The position numbers and the translations under genes are program-made. The notes below the pieces were generated by a model, which ran no database searches, was not told the origin of the DNA, and saw only the letters and a list, made by a program, of their open reading frames with translations. From Gammaproteobacteria bacterium (lineage in GTDB: Bacteria > Pseudomonadota > Gammaproteobacteria > Pseudomonadales > Azotimanducaceae), in assembly GCA_026706665.1 (NCBI GenBank), contig JAPOYI010000082.1, positions 1 to 36,022 on the forward strand: a DNA stretch of 36,022 nucleotides, in the 5' to 3' direction. Positions 21,392 through 30,134 of this stretch are shown here, one piece after another (the first letter of the stretch is position 1; each line of letters opens with the position of its first letter).

Positions 21392-22599
21392 ACGCTGTAG
21401 CGGGCACCCAGGAGCCGAGGCTGTCCCTGCTCATGGAACTGGCTGGCCACCGGCCCGGCGCCCTTGAGTCGGCGCTGCGCCCGTTCACGCGGCACGGCGT
21501 GAGCCTGACGCACATCGAGTCGCGGCCGCGCCGGGGACAGACCTTCGACTTCTACGTGGACTGCATCGGGGAGCGCGGACAACCGGCGGTGGAAGCCGTG
21601 ATCGCGGCGCTTACGGCCGAAGCGGTGCATGTCATCATCCTCGACCACCGCGACGTGCCCTGGTTCCCGCGCGAGGCGGCGGAACTGGACGCCGTCGCGA
21701 ACAACACCCTGGATGCGGGCATCTCCCTCGATGCGGACCATCCCGGGTTTCGCGACCCGCATTACCGGGAACGGCGCGCGGCCATCGACCGGCTCGCGCG
21801 CGAATACCGGCATGGCTCGGACATTCCCCTCGTCGACTACACGCCGGGAGAAGACGCCACCTGGCGCGAGGTGTACCAACGGCTTTCGTCCCTGCGCCGG
21901 GCCCATGCATGCACCGCCTACCGGCGCGCCCTCGCCGACCTGGAGCGCGACTGCGGCTACGGCGACCGCATACCCCAGGGCCGGGACGTGAGCGAGTTTC
22001 TCGCGGCGCGCACCGGGTTCCGGCTGCGGCCCGTGGCGGGCCTGCTGCGGCCGCGGGATTTCCTGAACGGGCTCGCCTTCCGCGTGTTCTTCTCGACCCA
22101 GTACATGCGCCACGGGTCGAAACCGTTCTATACGCCCGAGCCGGACATCTGCCACGAACTGATCGGCCACGCGCCCATGTTCGCCGACCCCGATTTCGCC
22201 GACCTCTCGCAGGAGATAGGCCTCGCGAGCCTCGGCGCGGGCGACGCCGACATCGAGCGCCTGGCGCGCTGCTACTGGTTCTCCATCGAGTTCGGCCTGC
22301 TGGACGAGGACGGCAGCGTCAAGGCCTACGGTGCCGGTCTCCTGTCGAGCTACGGGGAACTGGAGCACGCCTGCAGCGGCGTATCGAACGCGGGACGCGA
22401 GCCCTGGGACCCCGCGCGGGCCGCCGAGCGCACCTACCCGGTGACCGAGTACCAGCCGCACTACTTCGTCGCGGCCTCGCTGCACGACGCGCGCGCCCGC
22501 ATGCACGCGTTCTGCCGGGACCTCGCCCGGCCCTTCTATGCGCGCTACCACCCCGCCACCGAACGCATCTGGGTAGACCGGGCGGTGCGACGCGTCTGA
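21388..22599 (+). CDS. phhA: ACT-domain phenylalanine 4-monooxygenase, animal-like
   Basis: This 403-residue, tetrahydrobiopterin- and iron-dependent aromatic amino acid hydroxylase probably converts phenylalanine to tyrosine. Residues 10-85 form a regulatory ACT domain with LTHIESRP. Residues 90-403 are the catalytic domain, with VPWFPREAAELD, LDADHPGFRDP, TGFRLRPVAGLL, RHGSKPFYTPEPDICHELIG and KAYGAGLLSS. The iron ligands are His256, His261 and Glu301. From memory of human PAH (His285, His290, Glu330) all three differ by a constant 29, so alignment through the core is nearly gapless and only the N-terminal tail is absent. Typical proteobacterial PhhA is about 260-300 residues and lacks ACT. 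The ATG lies in an ATGA overlap with the CPBP gene; a longer frame back to 20563 overlaps that gene and is rejected. No pterin-recycling gene (phhB) is in the window. Confidence 0.93.
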   Translation: MNAVAGTQEPRLSLLMELAGHRPGALESALRPFTRHGVSLTHIESRPRRGQTFDFYVDCIGERGQPAVEAVIAALTAEAVHVIILDHRDVPWFPREAAELDAVANNTLDAGISLDADHPGFRDPHYRERRAAIDRLAREYRHGSDIPLVDYTPGEDATWREVYQRLSSLRRAHACTAYRRALADLERDCGYGDRIPQGRDVSEFLAARTGFRLRPVAGLLRPRDFLNGLAFRVFFSTQYMRHGSKPFYTPEPDICHELIGHAPMFADPDFADLSQEIGLASLGAGDADIERLARCYWFSIEFGLLDEDGSVKAYGAGLLSSYGELEHACSGVSNAGREPWDPARAAERTYPVTEYQPHYFVAASLHDARARMHAFCRDLARPFYARYHPATERIWVDRAVRRV

Positions 22600-22665
22600 A
22601 GCCGTTGTAGGCAGCGTGCGCGCGACTTAGGCTTACCCGCGCCATTGCATTCGTCAGCGAGCGCC

Positions 22666-24084
22666 ATGAAACCCGCGACCGAATCCACGTTTCTCACGAG
22701 CGTCCGCCACATGTTCGACCGCGCCGCCACGGCGCTCGACATCGCGCCGGACCTGGTCGAGACGATCCGCGAGTGCAACTCCGTCATCCAGTTGCGCTTC
22801 CCGGTGCGCCTGCGCGGCAGCTACCAGACGTTCTGCGGCTGGCGCGCCGTGCACAGCGAGCATCGGCTTCCCGTCAAGGGCGGCATCCGTTACGCGCCCA
22901 TCGTCGACCAGCAGGAGGTGGAGGCGCTCGCCGCGCTCATGACCTTCAAGTGCGCGCTGGTCGACGTGCCGTTCGGCGGCGCCAAGGGCGGCCTCGCGAT
23001 CGCGCCCAGGGACTACGACGAGCACGAACTCGAGCTCATCACGCGGCGCTTCACGCAGGAACTCGCCGACCACGGCTACATCGGCCCGAGCCGGGACGTG
23101 CCGGCGCCGGACATGGGCACCGGAGAACGCGAAATGGCGTGGATGGCGGACGAGTACCGTGCGCTCTACCCGTCAGACATTGACGCGCTTGCCTGCGTCA
23201 CCGGCAAGCCCCCGACCCAGGGTGGAATCCCGGGACGGACCCAGGCCACTGGGCGCGGCGTCCACTACGTGGTCCGCGAGTTCTTCGGCCATCCCGAAGA
23301 CCTGGCACGCTGCGGTCTCGACGGCGGCCTCGAAGGCAAGCGTGTCGTCGTCCAGGGATTCGGCGACGTGGGCTTCAACGCGGCGCGCTACCTGGTAGAG
23401 GACGAAGGCGTGCGCCTGGTCGGCGTGGTCGAGCGCGACGGCGCCATCGTCTCCGATGCCGGCCTCGAACCCGATGCGGTCGCCGAACACCTCCATCGAA
23501 CCGGGGGCGTCAGGGATTTCCCCGGCAGTCGATTCGTGGCGGACGGCAGGTCCGTCCTCGCCGCGGACTGCGACATCCTGATGCCTGCCGCAGTCGAGAA
23601 CCAGGTCACGACCGACAATGCGGCGCGCATCCGGGCGCCCCTTGTCGTGGAAGCGGCCAACGGTCCCGTGACCTTCGCCGCCGAGCAGACGCTCCTTCAA
23701 CGCGGCAAGATCGTTCTCCCCGATCTCCTGGTCAACGCCGGCGGCGTGACCCTGAGCTACTTCGAGTGGGTCTCCAACGTCTCGCACATGCGCTTCGGCC
23801 GCCTTTCCCGCCAGCTCGACATCCAGCGCAACCGCCACATCGTCGAGATGATCGAGACCACCACGGGCAAACCGGTGCCGGACTCGCTCAAGGCGCCGCT
23901 GCTGCGGGGCACCGAGGAACTCGACCTCGTCCGCTCCGGTCTCGAGGACACCATGCGCGGCGCCTACGGCGCGATCCGCGAAACCATGCTCGCGTCCGAA
24001 GCCATCGACGACCTGCGCACGGCGGCGTACGCCGTCGCGCTCGAAAAGGTGGTGCGCTCCTACCGGGAGATGGGACTCGCCTGA
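22666..24084 (+). CDS. Glu/Leu/Phe/Val dehydrogenase
   Basis: This 472-residue amino acid dehydrogenase of the glutamate-dehydrogenase family carries RLPVKGGIRYAP and MTFKCALVDVPFGGAKGG with the catalytic lysine. VPAPDMGTGEREMAWMAD, the NAD(P)-binding VVVQGFGDVGFNAARYL and PDLLVNAGGVTLSYFEW complete the pattern. It interconverts an L-amino acid and its 2-oxoacid; motifs favour glutamate dehydrogenase but do not settle specificity. I chose the ATG at 22666 over a TTG at 22645 that adds seven residues; neither has a strong ribosome site. It lies 66 bp downstream of the phenylalanine hydroxylase in the same direction, so a shared amino-acid catabolic role is possible. Confidence 0.92.
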   Translation: MKPATESTFLTSVRHMFDRAATALDIAPDLVETIRECNSVIQLRFPVRLRGSYQTFCGWRAVHSEHRLPVKGGIRYAPIVDQQEVEALAALMTFKCALVDVPFGGAKGGLAIAPRDYDEHELELITRRFTQELADHGYIGPSRDVPAPDMGTGEREMAWMADEYRALYPSDIDALACVTGKPPTQGGIPGRTQATGRGVHYVVREFFGHPEDLARCGLDGGLEGKRVVVQGFGDVGFNAARYLVEDEGVRLVGVVERDGAIVSDAGLEPDAVAEHLHRTGGVRDFPGSRFVADGRSVLAADCDILMPAAVENQVTTDNAARIRAPLVVEAANGPVTFAAEQTLLQRGKIVLPDLLVNAGGVTLSYFEWVSNVSHMRFGRLSRQLDIQRNRHIVEMIETTTGKPVPDSLKAPLLRGTEELDLVRSGLEDTMRGAYGAIRETMLASEAIDDLRTAAYAVALEKVVRSYREMGLA

Positions 24085-24098
24085 AGCTGGCAAGCGCG

Positions 24099-24304
24099 CT
24101 ACGACCCTTCCGCCAACTCGTCGTAGCGCCGCTGCATCTCGTCCGGGAAGTCCGTTACAACGGCAAGGGCGTCCTCGATCTGCGCCTGGTGTCCTTCGTC
24201 AGGCAGGACCCACGGGATTGATGGCCGCAACGCCCAGTGGGGCAACGGCAGCCAGGGATCGAGGTTACCATTGGCCTGACCGTGCCAGGACGGGAGCCCT
24301 GTCG
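24099..24304 (-). pseudogene. C-terminal fragment of an unrecognised protein
   Basis: Between the dehydrogenase and rhomboid genes the minus strand reads about 68 protein-like codons to a TAG (24099-24101): GLPSWHGQANGNLDPWLPLP, HWALRPSIPWVLPDEGH, then QIEDALAVVTDFPDEMQRRY and DELAEGS. There is no plausible ATG upstream and the rhomboid gene soon occupies the other strand. It looks like the leftover 3' end of a lost gene. Chance open frame in GC-rich DNA is the alternative. I do not recognise the family. Confidence 0.3.
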
Positions 24305-24883
24305 ATGAAATCCGCCGTCACCCAGCGCGCCGCCGTACTGTTCGGGGGCGTGGGCCTGGTCTGGGCGGTATCGCTGTACGCGCTCGCCGATCAAAGTGTG
24401 CTGTACCTCCTGGCACTGACGCCCCGGAGGCTCGACGGGCTGCCCGGCGTGATGGGCATGCCCTTCGTGCACCAATCGCTGTGGCACCTCGTCGCAAACA
24501 CCCTGTCCCTGGTTCCGCTGGCAGCCATCGTGCTGTTCCGGGGCGTGCGCTACTACCTTGTGACGGTGGCGTGGATCGTCGTTCTCGGCGGTCTTGCCGT
24601 GTGGCTCTTCGGTCGCGAGGCCGTCCACGCGGGGGCCAGCGGACTGGTGTTCGGCCTCGTCGGCTTCCTCGTCGTGCGTGGACTGTACGAGCGCGCCCTC
24701 ACGTCCCTGCTGGTCTCGCTCGTTGTGGTCCTCCTCTACGGCGGGACGATCTGGGGCGTCCTGCCCCGGGGCGATGGCGTGTCGTGGGAAGCGCACCTGT
24801 TCGGACTGATCGCCGGCGCCGCGACAGCGCGCGCTCTCGTCGGTCTGAATGCCCGCAACCGGGCAGGCGATCTCGACGCATGA
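24305..24883 (+). CDS. Rhomboid-family intramembrane serine protease
   Basis: This 192-residue, six-helix membrane protein has the rhomboid layout: HQSLWHLVANTLSL in the second helix (His61, Asn65 for the oxyanion hole), HAGASGLVFGLVGFL with nucleophile Ser112 in GASG, and WEAHLFGLIAG with catalytic His164. It would cleave single-pass substrates within the membrane; targets are unknown. The ATG at 24305 is favoured by GGGAG 8 nt upstream. The stop overlaps the next ATG (ATGA), so the gene opens a coupled operon with a second intramembrane protease. Confidence 0.87.
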   Translation: MKSAVTQRAAVLFGGVGLVWAVSLYALADQSVLYLLALTPRRLDGLPGVMGMPFVHQSLWHLVANTLSLVPLAAIVLFRGVRYYLVTVAWIVVLGGLAVWLFGREAVHAGASGLVFGLVGFLVVRGLYERALTSLLVSLVVVLLYGGTIWGVLPRGDGVSWEAHLFGLIAGAATARALVGLNARNRAGDLDA

Positions 24884-25530
24884 TCTATCTCATCTTCGAG
24901 GGCCAGGTACTGCTCTTCACGCTGTTGCTCCTGGCGTTGATCGCTTCGCTCTCGTTTCACGAGTTCGGGCACGCCCTAGTGGCGAAACTGCATGGCGACG
25001 ACACGGCGGAGCGCGCCGGCCGGCTGACGTTGAATCCCGTCGCCCATATCGATGTCTTCGGTCTGCTGATGGTCGTCATGGTGGGATTCGGCTATGCCAA
25101 ACCGGTGCCCACGGACCCGCGCAACTTCCGTTCGAGGCGCGCTGATCTCTGGGTCGCGGCGGCCGGGCCCGGCATGAACCTGTTGCTCGCACTCGTCGTG
25201 TGGAACGCCTTCCTGCTGCTTCGGAGCACAGGGGTCGATGCGGCGTACACGCCAGGCACCGAGACCTTTGTCTTTCTGCTCGTGCAGGTTAACCTCCTGC
25301 TGATGGTGTTCAACCTCATTCCCATCGGTCCGCTGGACGGCCATTACATCCTGCCGCACTTCCTGCCGCCGGCCGCGGCCCGGTCATACCGGTACTACAA
25401 CGCCCGCTACGGGGTCTACGCGCTGCTGGGGCTGATCGTTCTGGGCGTCCTGGGCGTGCCGGTGTTCCACTACGTGATGTCCATTGCCCAGGCGCTCCTG
25501 CCGCTCATCACGTTTGCGCCGATGTCGTGA
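24880..25530 (+). CDS. M50-family (site-2-protease-like) membrane zinc metalloprotease
   Basis: This 216-residue membrane protein has the M50 zinc site HEFGH at 27-31 and the third-ligand motif NLIPIGPLDG with Asp153. AAAGPGMN lies in between, as in compact site-2 proteases without PDZ domains. Four to six hydrophobic segments are visible. It is coupled to the rhomboid gene by a 4-nt ATGA overlap and to the following hydrolase by a GTGA overlap, so all three are surely one transcript. The substrate is unknown; regulated intramembrane proteolysis is the family role. Confidence 0.9.
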   Translation: MIYLIFEGQVLLFTLLLLALIASLSFHEFGHALVAKLHGDDTAERAGRLTLNPVAHIDVFGLLMVVMVGFGYAKPVPTDPRNFRSRRADLWVAAAGPGMNLLLALVVWNAFLLLRSTGVDAAYTPGTETFVFLLVQVNLLLMVFNLIPIGPLDGHYILPHFLPPAAARSYRYYNARYGVYALLGLIVLGVLGVPVFHYVMSIAQALLPLITFAPMS

Positions 25531-26474
25531 GCAGCGGGCGCCAGGCAGTCAGCCGCCGCCCAGGGTGGGAGGTGCCCCAGCCACTGTCGACACTCGATGT
25601 CGCACTGGACGACGGTACCTCCGTCACGCTCAGGCGGCACGGCAACCCGGAAGGGACGCGGCTCGTGCTCAGTCACGCCAACGGGCTTTCGACCGACGCG
25701 TACTACCCGTTCTGGTCGCTGCTCGCCGACCGGTTCGATCTCATCCTCTACGACTTCAGGAACCACGGCTGGAACCCGCCTGCGGATCCGGCGGGCGATC
25801 TCGAAGCACACAACATCGAGACCTTCATCCGGGACATGGAGCAGGTCGAGCAGGCGATCAACCGGCACTTCGGGGAACGGCCCAAGGTCGGCGTATTCCA
25901 CTCGATGTCGGCACAGGTAGCGGTGCTGCAGGCCGCCCGCAGCGGCGGGTTCGAGGCACTCGTTCTGTTCGATCCATTCATCTGTCCGCCGGGATGCGCT
26001 CCCCAGCACGTCGCGGCCCTCGGGACGACCATGCGCGGTCTGGCCGAGGGCGCCCGGCGGCGGAGGGGAACTTTCGCCAGCGAGGAAGCGTTCGCCGAGC
26101 GCATCCGTCGCGCCCGGCCCTTTGAACGGCTCGTCCCCGGCGCCACGGATCTGATCGCGAGGACGACGCTGCGGCGAATCCCAGGCGAGACGCGGTACGG
26201 GTTGTGCTGCCCGCCCAGGTACGAAGCAAGGATCTACGAGCAGGGACTGCATTGGGCGATGACAGTAAACGTTGACAAGCTGCCATGTCCGACCAAGGCC
26301 ATCGGCGCCGATCCCACGGTGCTGCATTCCTTCATGCCGTCGGTGGACCTGAGCGAACTCCTGATCCTCGACTACGACTTCGTGCCCGAGACGACGCATC
26401 TCCTGCAGCTCGAAGCGCCGGGGGTCTGCGCCCATTTCATGCTGGAGTTCCTGGCGCAGACCTTCCCCGGCTAG
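25527..26474 (+). CDS. Alpha/beta hydrolase
   Basis: This 315-residue protein has the alpha/beta-hydrolase core: LVLSHANGLSTDAYY (oxyanion region), LILYDFRNHGWNPP, and the nucleophile elbow VFHSMSAQ with Ser126. The elbow is FHSMS rather than the usual GHSMG, so both flanking glycines are replaced. The acid is not obvious; His in PETTHLLQLE near the end is the likely base. Substrate cannot be predicted. Its GTG overlaps the stop of the M50 protease (GTGA), so it is the third gene of that operon. The stop lies 34 bp from the convergent PKD-lipoprotein stop. Confidence 0.8.
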   Translation: MSSGRQAVSRRPGWEVPQPLSTLDVALDDGTSVTLRRHGNPEGTRLVLSHANGLSTDAYYPFWSLLADRFDLILYDFRNHGWNPPADPAGDLEAHNIETFIRDMEQVEQAINRHFGERPKVGVFHSMSAQVAVLQAARSGGFEALVLFDPFICPPGCAPQHVAALGTTMRGLAEGARRRRGTFASEEAFAERIRRARPFERLVPGATDLIARTTLRRIPGETRYGLCCPPRYEARIYEQGLHWAMTVNVDKLPCPTKAIGADPTVLHSFMPSVDLSELLILDYDFVPETTHLLQLEAPGVCAHFMLEFLAQTFPG

Positions 26475-26508
26475 AAGTTCTCACTGCGGAACGGCGCGCA
26501 GATGCCGA

Positions 26509-28479
26509 TCAAGGGGCACCGTCCGGTACGGGCGAGATGGGCGAAACAGAGGGCGCGGATGCGTGGGGCGCCAAGGATTCGGCCAACCCCAGCTTGCGCC
26601 CGAGCAGGTCTTCCAGGCCAGCCTTGACGCCACCGTCCAGGCGGATGCAGCCGAACAGTTCCGGCCGGGGGGAAGGGGTGCCGAACGACGGCGGTTCCGG
26701 ACCCCGGGCTCCCGACACGGGATCCACACCCGGCAAACCCCTGGCGTTGAAGTCCGCGCCGCCCTCCAGCACCCGGTTCGCCGCCCAGGTCTCGCCCCGC
26801 CGCATCGATAGCGGCTCGGGCCGATCATTCACGTAGCCGTGCAGTGCCTGGGCATCGCCCGGGTACATTTCGTCGATCACCAGGCGCAACCTGTCGATGA
26901 CGTTCGCGTCCGCCATGCGCCCGCGCTGGCCCCAGGCAACGATGGCTTCGGCCCTCGTATCCCCTTCCGTGCCGACAATGCCGATGTCCTTCTCGAAGCC
27001 GTGGTGATAGCTCATCAGGATGGCGTCGTGCAGGTCGGCAACGTCTTCGAACCTGCTCGAGTAGCTGTAGAAATCCACGGCGCCGTCGGATGCGAAGGCA
27101 TCGACCACGTCGTCCGGAAGCAGCGCCAGTTGCTCGGACTCGGGATCCTCGCCATGAAAGAAGATCCGGGCAAGCTGCAGCATCAGTTCCGAACCGAGCG
27201 GGTGTGCCCGCGTCAATCGTGACGACGGCCAATCGGCGAAGTAACCACTCATCGCCATCCAGGGGGTCCAGCCCGGATCCAGCGACGACAACTTCGACGC
27301 CGGCATGAAGTCCGCGGCGTGCGACAACTCGTGATAGAGCAGAAACGCGAGGAGCGGCGGCAACCGGTCGGCGCGCGGCGCCCTCTCGCCTGTCGCGGTC
27401 AGGCCCAACGGCACGTTGTTGCGCACGAGGCGCCAGGGTATGCGCAACTGCATGTCGTTGCCGAAGCCGCTTCGGTAGTCCTCCTCCATGGTGACGACGG
27501 CGCGCTCCTCCGGCGTCTCCCAGAAGAAGTCAGCGTCGAGGTAGATTGCCCCGGAGCCCGCCCAGTAGTAGGCCGGACGAATGTCGCTTGCGATGACAAT
27601 CACGGTAATCGAGCGGGCCAGCAGACGGATATCCGCCGGGAACTCGTCCATCCACCGCTTCAGCCGGTCCCCCATCCAGCGATGGGAGACCAGCACCCGC
27701 GACATGACGTCATCGACGGTCGGCTCCTCGAACTCCGTGCCGAGGAACGGCAGTTCCCCGACGGTGCAGGTCCGCTGCAACGTATCGCCACCATAGGCGC
27801 ACGGTCGCAGCAGGTCGGCATGGGTTCCGTCAGGTACATACGGGACCGTGAACGCCACGCCGGCATCGTCCCGGGCGTTGACCTCGAAGACCACTTCGTC
27901 CACGCCTCCCAGGTCGTCCGTCACCGTGAGTTGCACGGGATAGACGCCGGGCTCCTCGAAGGTGTGTTCGAGCGTCGCGCCGCTTATCGGCGCGTTGTCC
28001 GCCACTTCCCATTCGTAAGTGGCAATCTCGCCGTCGCTGTCGCTGGACTCTGCGGCATCGAAGGTGACGGCGAACGGTGCCACGCCGTCCACCGGGTCAG
28101 CCAGTATCCTCGCCGATGGGGGCACGTTGACGACGACTTCGTTCGTGGCGCTGGCCTGCGCGCCGTCGTCGTCGGTCACCTGGAGGCTCACTTCAAACGC
28201 GCCGGAGTCCTCGTAGGTGTAATCGACCGTGCGACCGGTGCCCGTGGAACCGTTGCCGAAGTCCCAGGCGTAGGTGGTGATGGAGCCATCGCCGTCACGG
28301 GAGGCCGACGCGTCAAGGGTGACGGCGAGCGGGGGTGGGCCGGAAGCCGGCGTCGCCGTGAAGCTCGCGGTCGGCGGACGATTCGGCGGCGGACCTGATC
28401 CGCCCGAACCCCCACAGCCCTGCAGCAAGACAGCCGCAACGAGCGTCGTAGGGAGGAGCAATCCGGATCGGGTGTTCAT
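26509..28479 (-). CDS. PKD-domain lipoprotein with HExxH metallopeptidase-like domain
   Basis: The 656-residue product starts with a lipoprotein signal ending in LLQGC (Cys22 lipidated), then a Gly/Ser/Pro linker. Two PKD (immunoglobulin-like) domains follow (about 34-120 and 121-203), with the usual YAWDFGNG and YEWEVADN motifs. The large C-terminal domain contains HELSH at 383-387, a HExxH zinc-protease signature in LLAFLLYHELSHAADFMP. The third zinc ligand is uncertain. It would be anchored to the outer or inner membrane, facing the periplasm or surface. I chose the ATG at 28479 because it gives the lipoprotein signal and has GGAGGG upstream; the longer frame overlaps fumarase. Its start lies only 5 nt beyond the fumarase stop, so they are co-transcribed. 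Confidence 0.8.
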   Translation of the reverse strand: MNTRSGLLLPTTLVAAVLLQGCGGSGGSGPPPNRPPTASFTATPASGPPPLAVTLDASASRDGDGSITTYAWDFGNGSTGTGRTVDYTYEDSGAFEVSLQVTDDDGAQASATNEVVVNVPPSARILADPVDGVAPFAVTFDAAESSDSDGEIATYEWEVADNAPISGATLEHTFEEPGVYPVQLTVTDDLGGVDEVVFEVNARDDAGVAFTVPYVPDGTHADLLRPCAYGGDTLQRTCTVGELPFLGTEFEEPTVDDVMSRVLVSHRWMGDRLKRWMDEFPADIRLLARSITVIVIASDIRPAYYWAGSGAIYLDADFFWETPEERAVVTMEEDYRSGFGNDMQLRIPWRLVRNNVPLGLTATGERAPRADRLPPLLAFLLYHELSHAADFMPASKLSSLDPGWTPWMAMSGYFADWPSSRLTRAHPLGSELMLQLARIFFHGEDPESEQLALLPDDVVDAFASDGAVDFYSYSSRFEDVADLHDAILMSYHHGFEKDIGIVGTEGDTRAEAIVAWGQRGRMADANVIDRLRLVIDEMYPGDAQALHGYVNDRPEPLSMRRGETWAANRVLEGGADFNARGLPGVDPVSGARGPEPPSFGTPSPRPELFGCIRLDGGVKAGLEDLLGRKLGLAESLAPHASAPSVSPISPVPDGAP

Positions 28480-28484
28480 GCGAC

Positions 28485-30035
28485 CTACCCTCCGGCGCAC
28501 GCCGAGACGTTGCGTTGGACGTCGACGGTGGCGATTCGGTTCGCGATCTTCTCGCGCCACAGGCGCGGGCCCTGGATATGCACCGACTCGCCGCGTGCGT
28601 CCACGGACACCGTGACGGGCATGTCGCGCACCTCGAACTCGTAGATGGCCTCCATGCCGAGGTCCTCGAAGGCGAGCAGCGTCGATTTCGTGATCGCTTT
28701 CGAGACCAGGTAGGCGGCGCCGCCCACCGCGATCAGCGACACGGCGCCGTGGTCCCGGATCGCCTCGATGCCCACCGGACCCCGCTCGGCCTTGCCGATC
28801 ATCCCGATCAGGCCGGTGCGTTCCAGCATGGCGCGCGTGAATTTGTCCATGCGCGTGGCGGTCGTCGGACCCGCCGGTCCCACCACTTCGTCGCGGACGG
28901 GGTCCACGGGACCGACGTAGTAGATGAACCGGTTCGAGAAGTCGACAGGCAGCGGCTCGCCCCGCTCGATCATGTCAACCAGGCGCTTGTGTGCCGCGTC
29001 GCGGCCGGTCAGCAGCCTGCCCGACAACAGCAGCGTCTCGCCGGCGCGCCAAGTCGCGATGTCTGCCCGGGCAATCGAGTCGAGGTCGACACGGCGCGCA
29101 TCGCTCGCGGAATCGAAGGCAATGTCCGGCCAGTCGTCGAGACCCGGCGGCGCAAACTCCGCCGGCCCCGAGCCGTCCAGCACGAAGCGGACGTGGCGGG
29201 TGGCGGTGCAGTTCGGTATCACGGCGACCGGCTTGTTGACGGCATGGGTCGGATGTTCGGCCACCTTGACATCGAGCACGGTGGTCAATCCGCCCAGGCC
29301 CTGCGCACCAATACCCAGCGCATTGACCTTCTCGTAGAGTTCGAGGCGCAGGGCTTCCGCGCGGTTCGCGGACCCGCGTGCGAGGAGGTCGTGCATGTCG
29401 ACGGGCTCCATCAGCGCCTCCTTGGCGAGCAGCATCGCTTTCTCCGGCGTACCGCCGATGCCGACGCCAAGCAGGCCCGGCGGACACCAGCCAGCACCCA
29501 TCCTGGGCACGGCATCGAGCACCCAGTCGACGACGGAGTCCGACGGGTTCAGCATGGTGAACATCGCCTTCGCTTCGCTGCCACCGCCCTTGGCGGCCAC
29601 TTCCACCGTGAGCTTGTCCCCACGGACGACCCGGTAGTGGATCACGGCCGGCGTGTTGTCGCGGGTATTGGTCCGGGCTGCGTCGGGATCGGCGACGATA
29701 GAGGGCCGCAGGATGTTGTCCGGATCGAGATAAGCACGCCGCACGCCTTCGTTGACCATGTCGTCGACGCTGGTTCCGCCGTCCCAGGCCACTTCCATGC
29801 CCACGTCCAGGAAGACGTTGACGATGCCCGTGTCCTGGCAGATGGGACGCTTGCCGAGGGCGCACATCCGGGAGTTGACGAGCACCTGCCGCAGCGCCCC
29901 TTTGGCGGCGGGATTCTCCTCGCGCTCGTAGGCGGCGGCCATGGCGCGAATGAAGTCCGGCGGATGGTAGTAGGAGATGTACTGCAGCGCGTCGGCAACG
30001 CTCTGGGTCAGATCCCGCGCATGAATTACCGTCAT
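28485..30035 (-). CDS. fumA: Class I fumarate hydratase (iron-sulfur)
   Basis: This 516-residue class I fumarase interconverts fumarate and malate in the TCA cycle. The three cysteines that hold the [4Fe-4S] cluster are visible in SRMCALGKRPICQDTGI, GAGWCPPGLLG and VIPNCTATRH. VAAKGGGSEAKAMF and GPTTATRMDKFT are also typical. N-terminal alpha and C-terminal beta domains are fused in a single chain, as in FumA/FumB. The ATG has an AGGCG-like site upstream. It diverges from the hydrolase/LLM/halogenase operon over 99 bp and leads an operon with the PKD lipoprotein. Confidence 0.95.
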   Translation of the reverse strand: MTVIHARDLTQSVADALQYISYYHPPDFIRAMAAAYEREENPAAKGALRQVLVNSRMCALGKRPICQDTGIVNVFLDVGMEVAWDGGTSVDDMVNEGVRRAYLDPDNILRPSIVADPDAARTNTRDNTPAVIHYRVVRGDKLTVEVAAKGGGSEAKAMFTMLNPSDSVVDWVLDAVPRMGAGWCPPGLLGVGIGGTPEKAMLLAKEALMEPVDMHDLLARGSANRAEALRLELYEKVNALGIGAQGLGGLTTVLDVKVAEHPTHAVNKPVAVIPNCTATRHVRFVLDGSGPAEFAPPGLDDWPDIAFDSASDARRVDLDSIARADIATWRAGETLLLSGRLLTGRDAAHKRLVDMIERGEPLPVDFSNRFIYYVGPVDPVRDEVVGPAGPTTATRMDKFTRAMLERTGLIGMIGKAERGPVGIEAIRDHGAVSLIAVGGAAYLVSKAITKSTLLAFEDLGMEAIYEFEVRDMPVTVSVDARGESVHIQGPRLWREKIANRIATVDVQRNVSACAGG

Positions 30036-30134
30036 GGTTCGTTCGCCTCACCGAGTACCGGGCCATATTGCGCCTGATTCGAGTCGTTTCCAACGCCGGG
30101 GTACACTAGCGTTGACACTTGGGGGGCGGAAAAG

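Noticed and set aside
28515-30077. 520-residue plus-strand open frame antisense to fumarase
   Set aside because: Arg/His/Asp-rich shadow; fumarase on the other strand is unmistakable.
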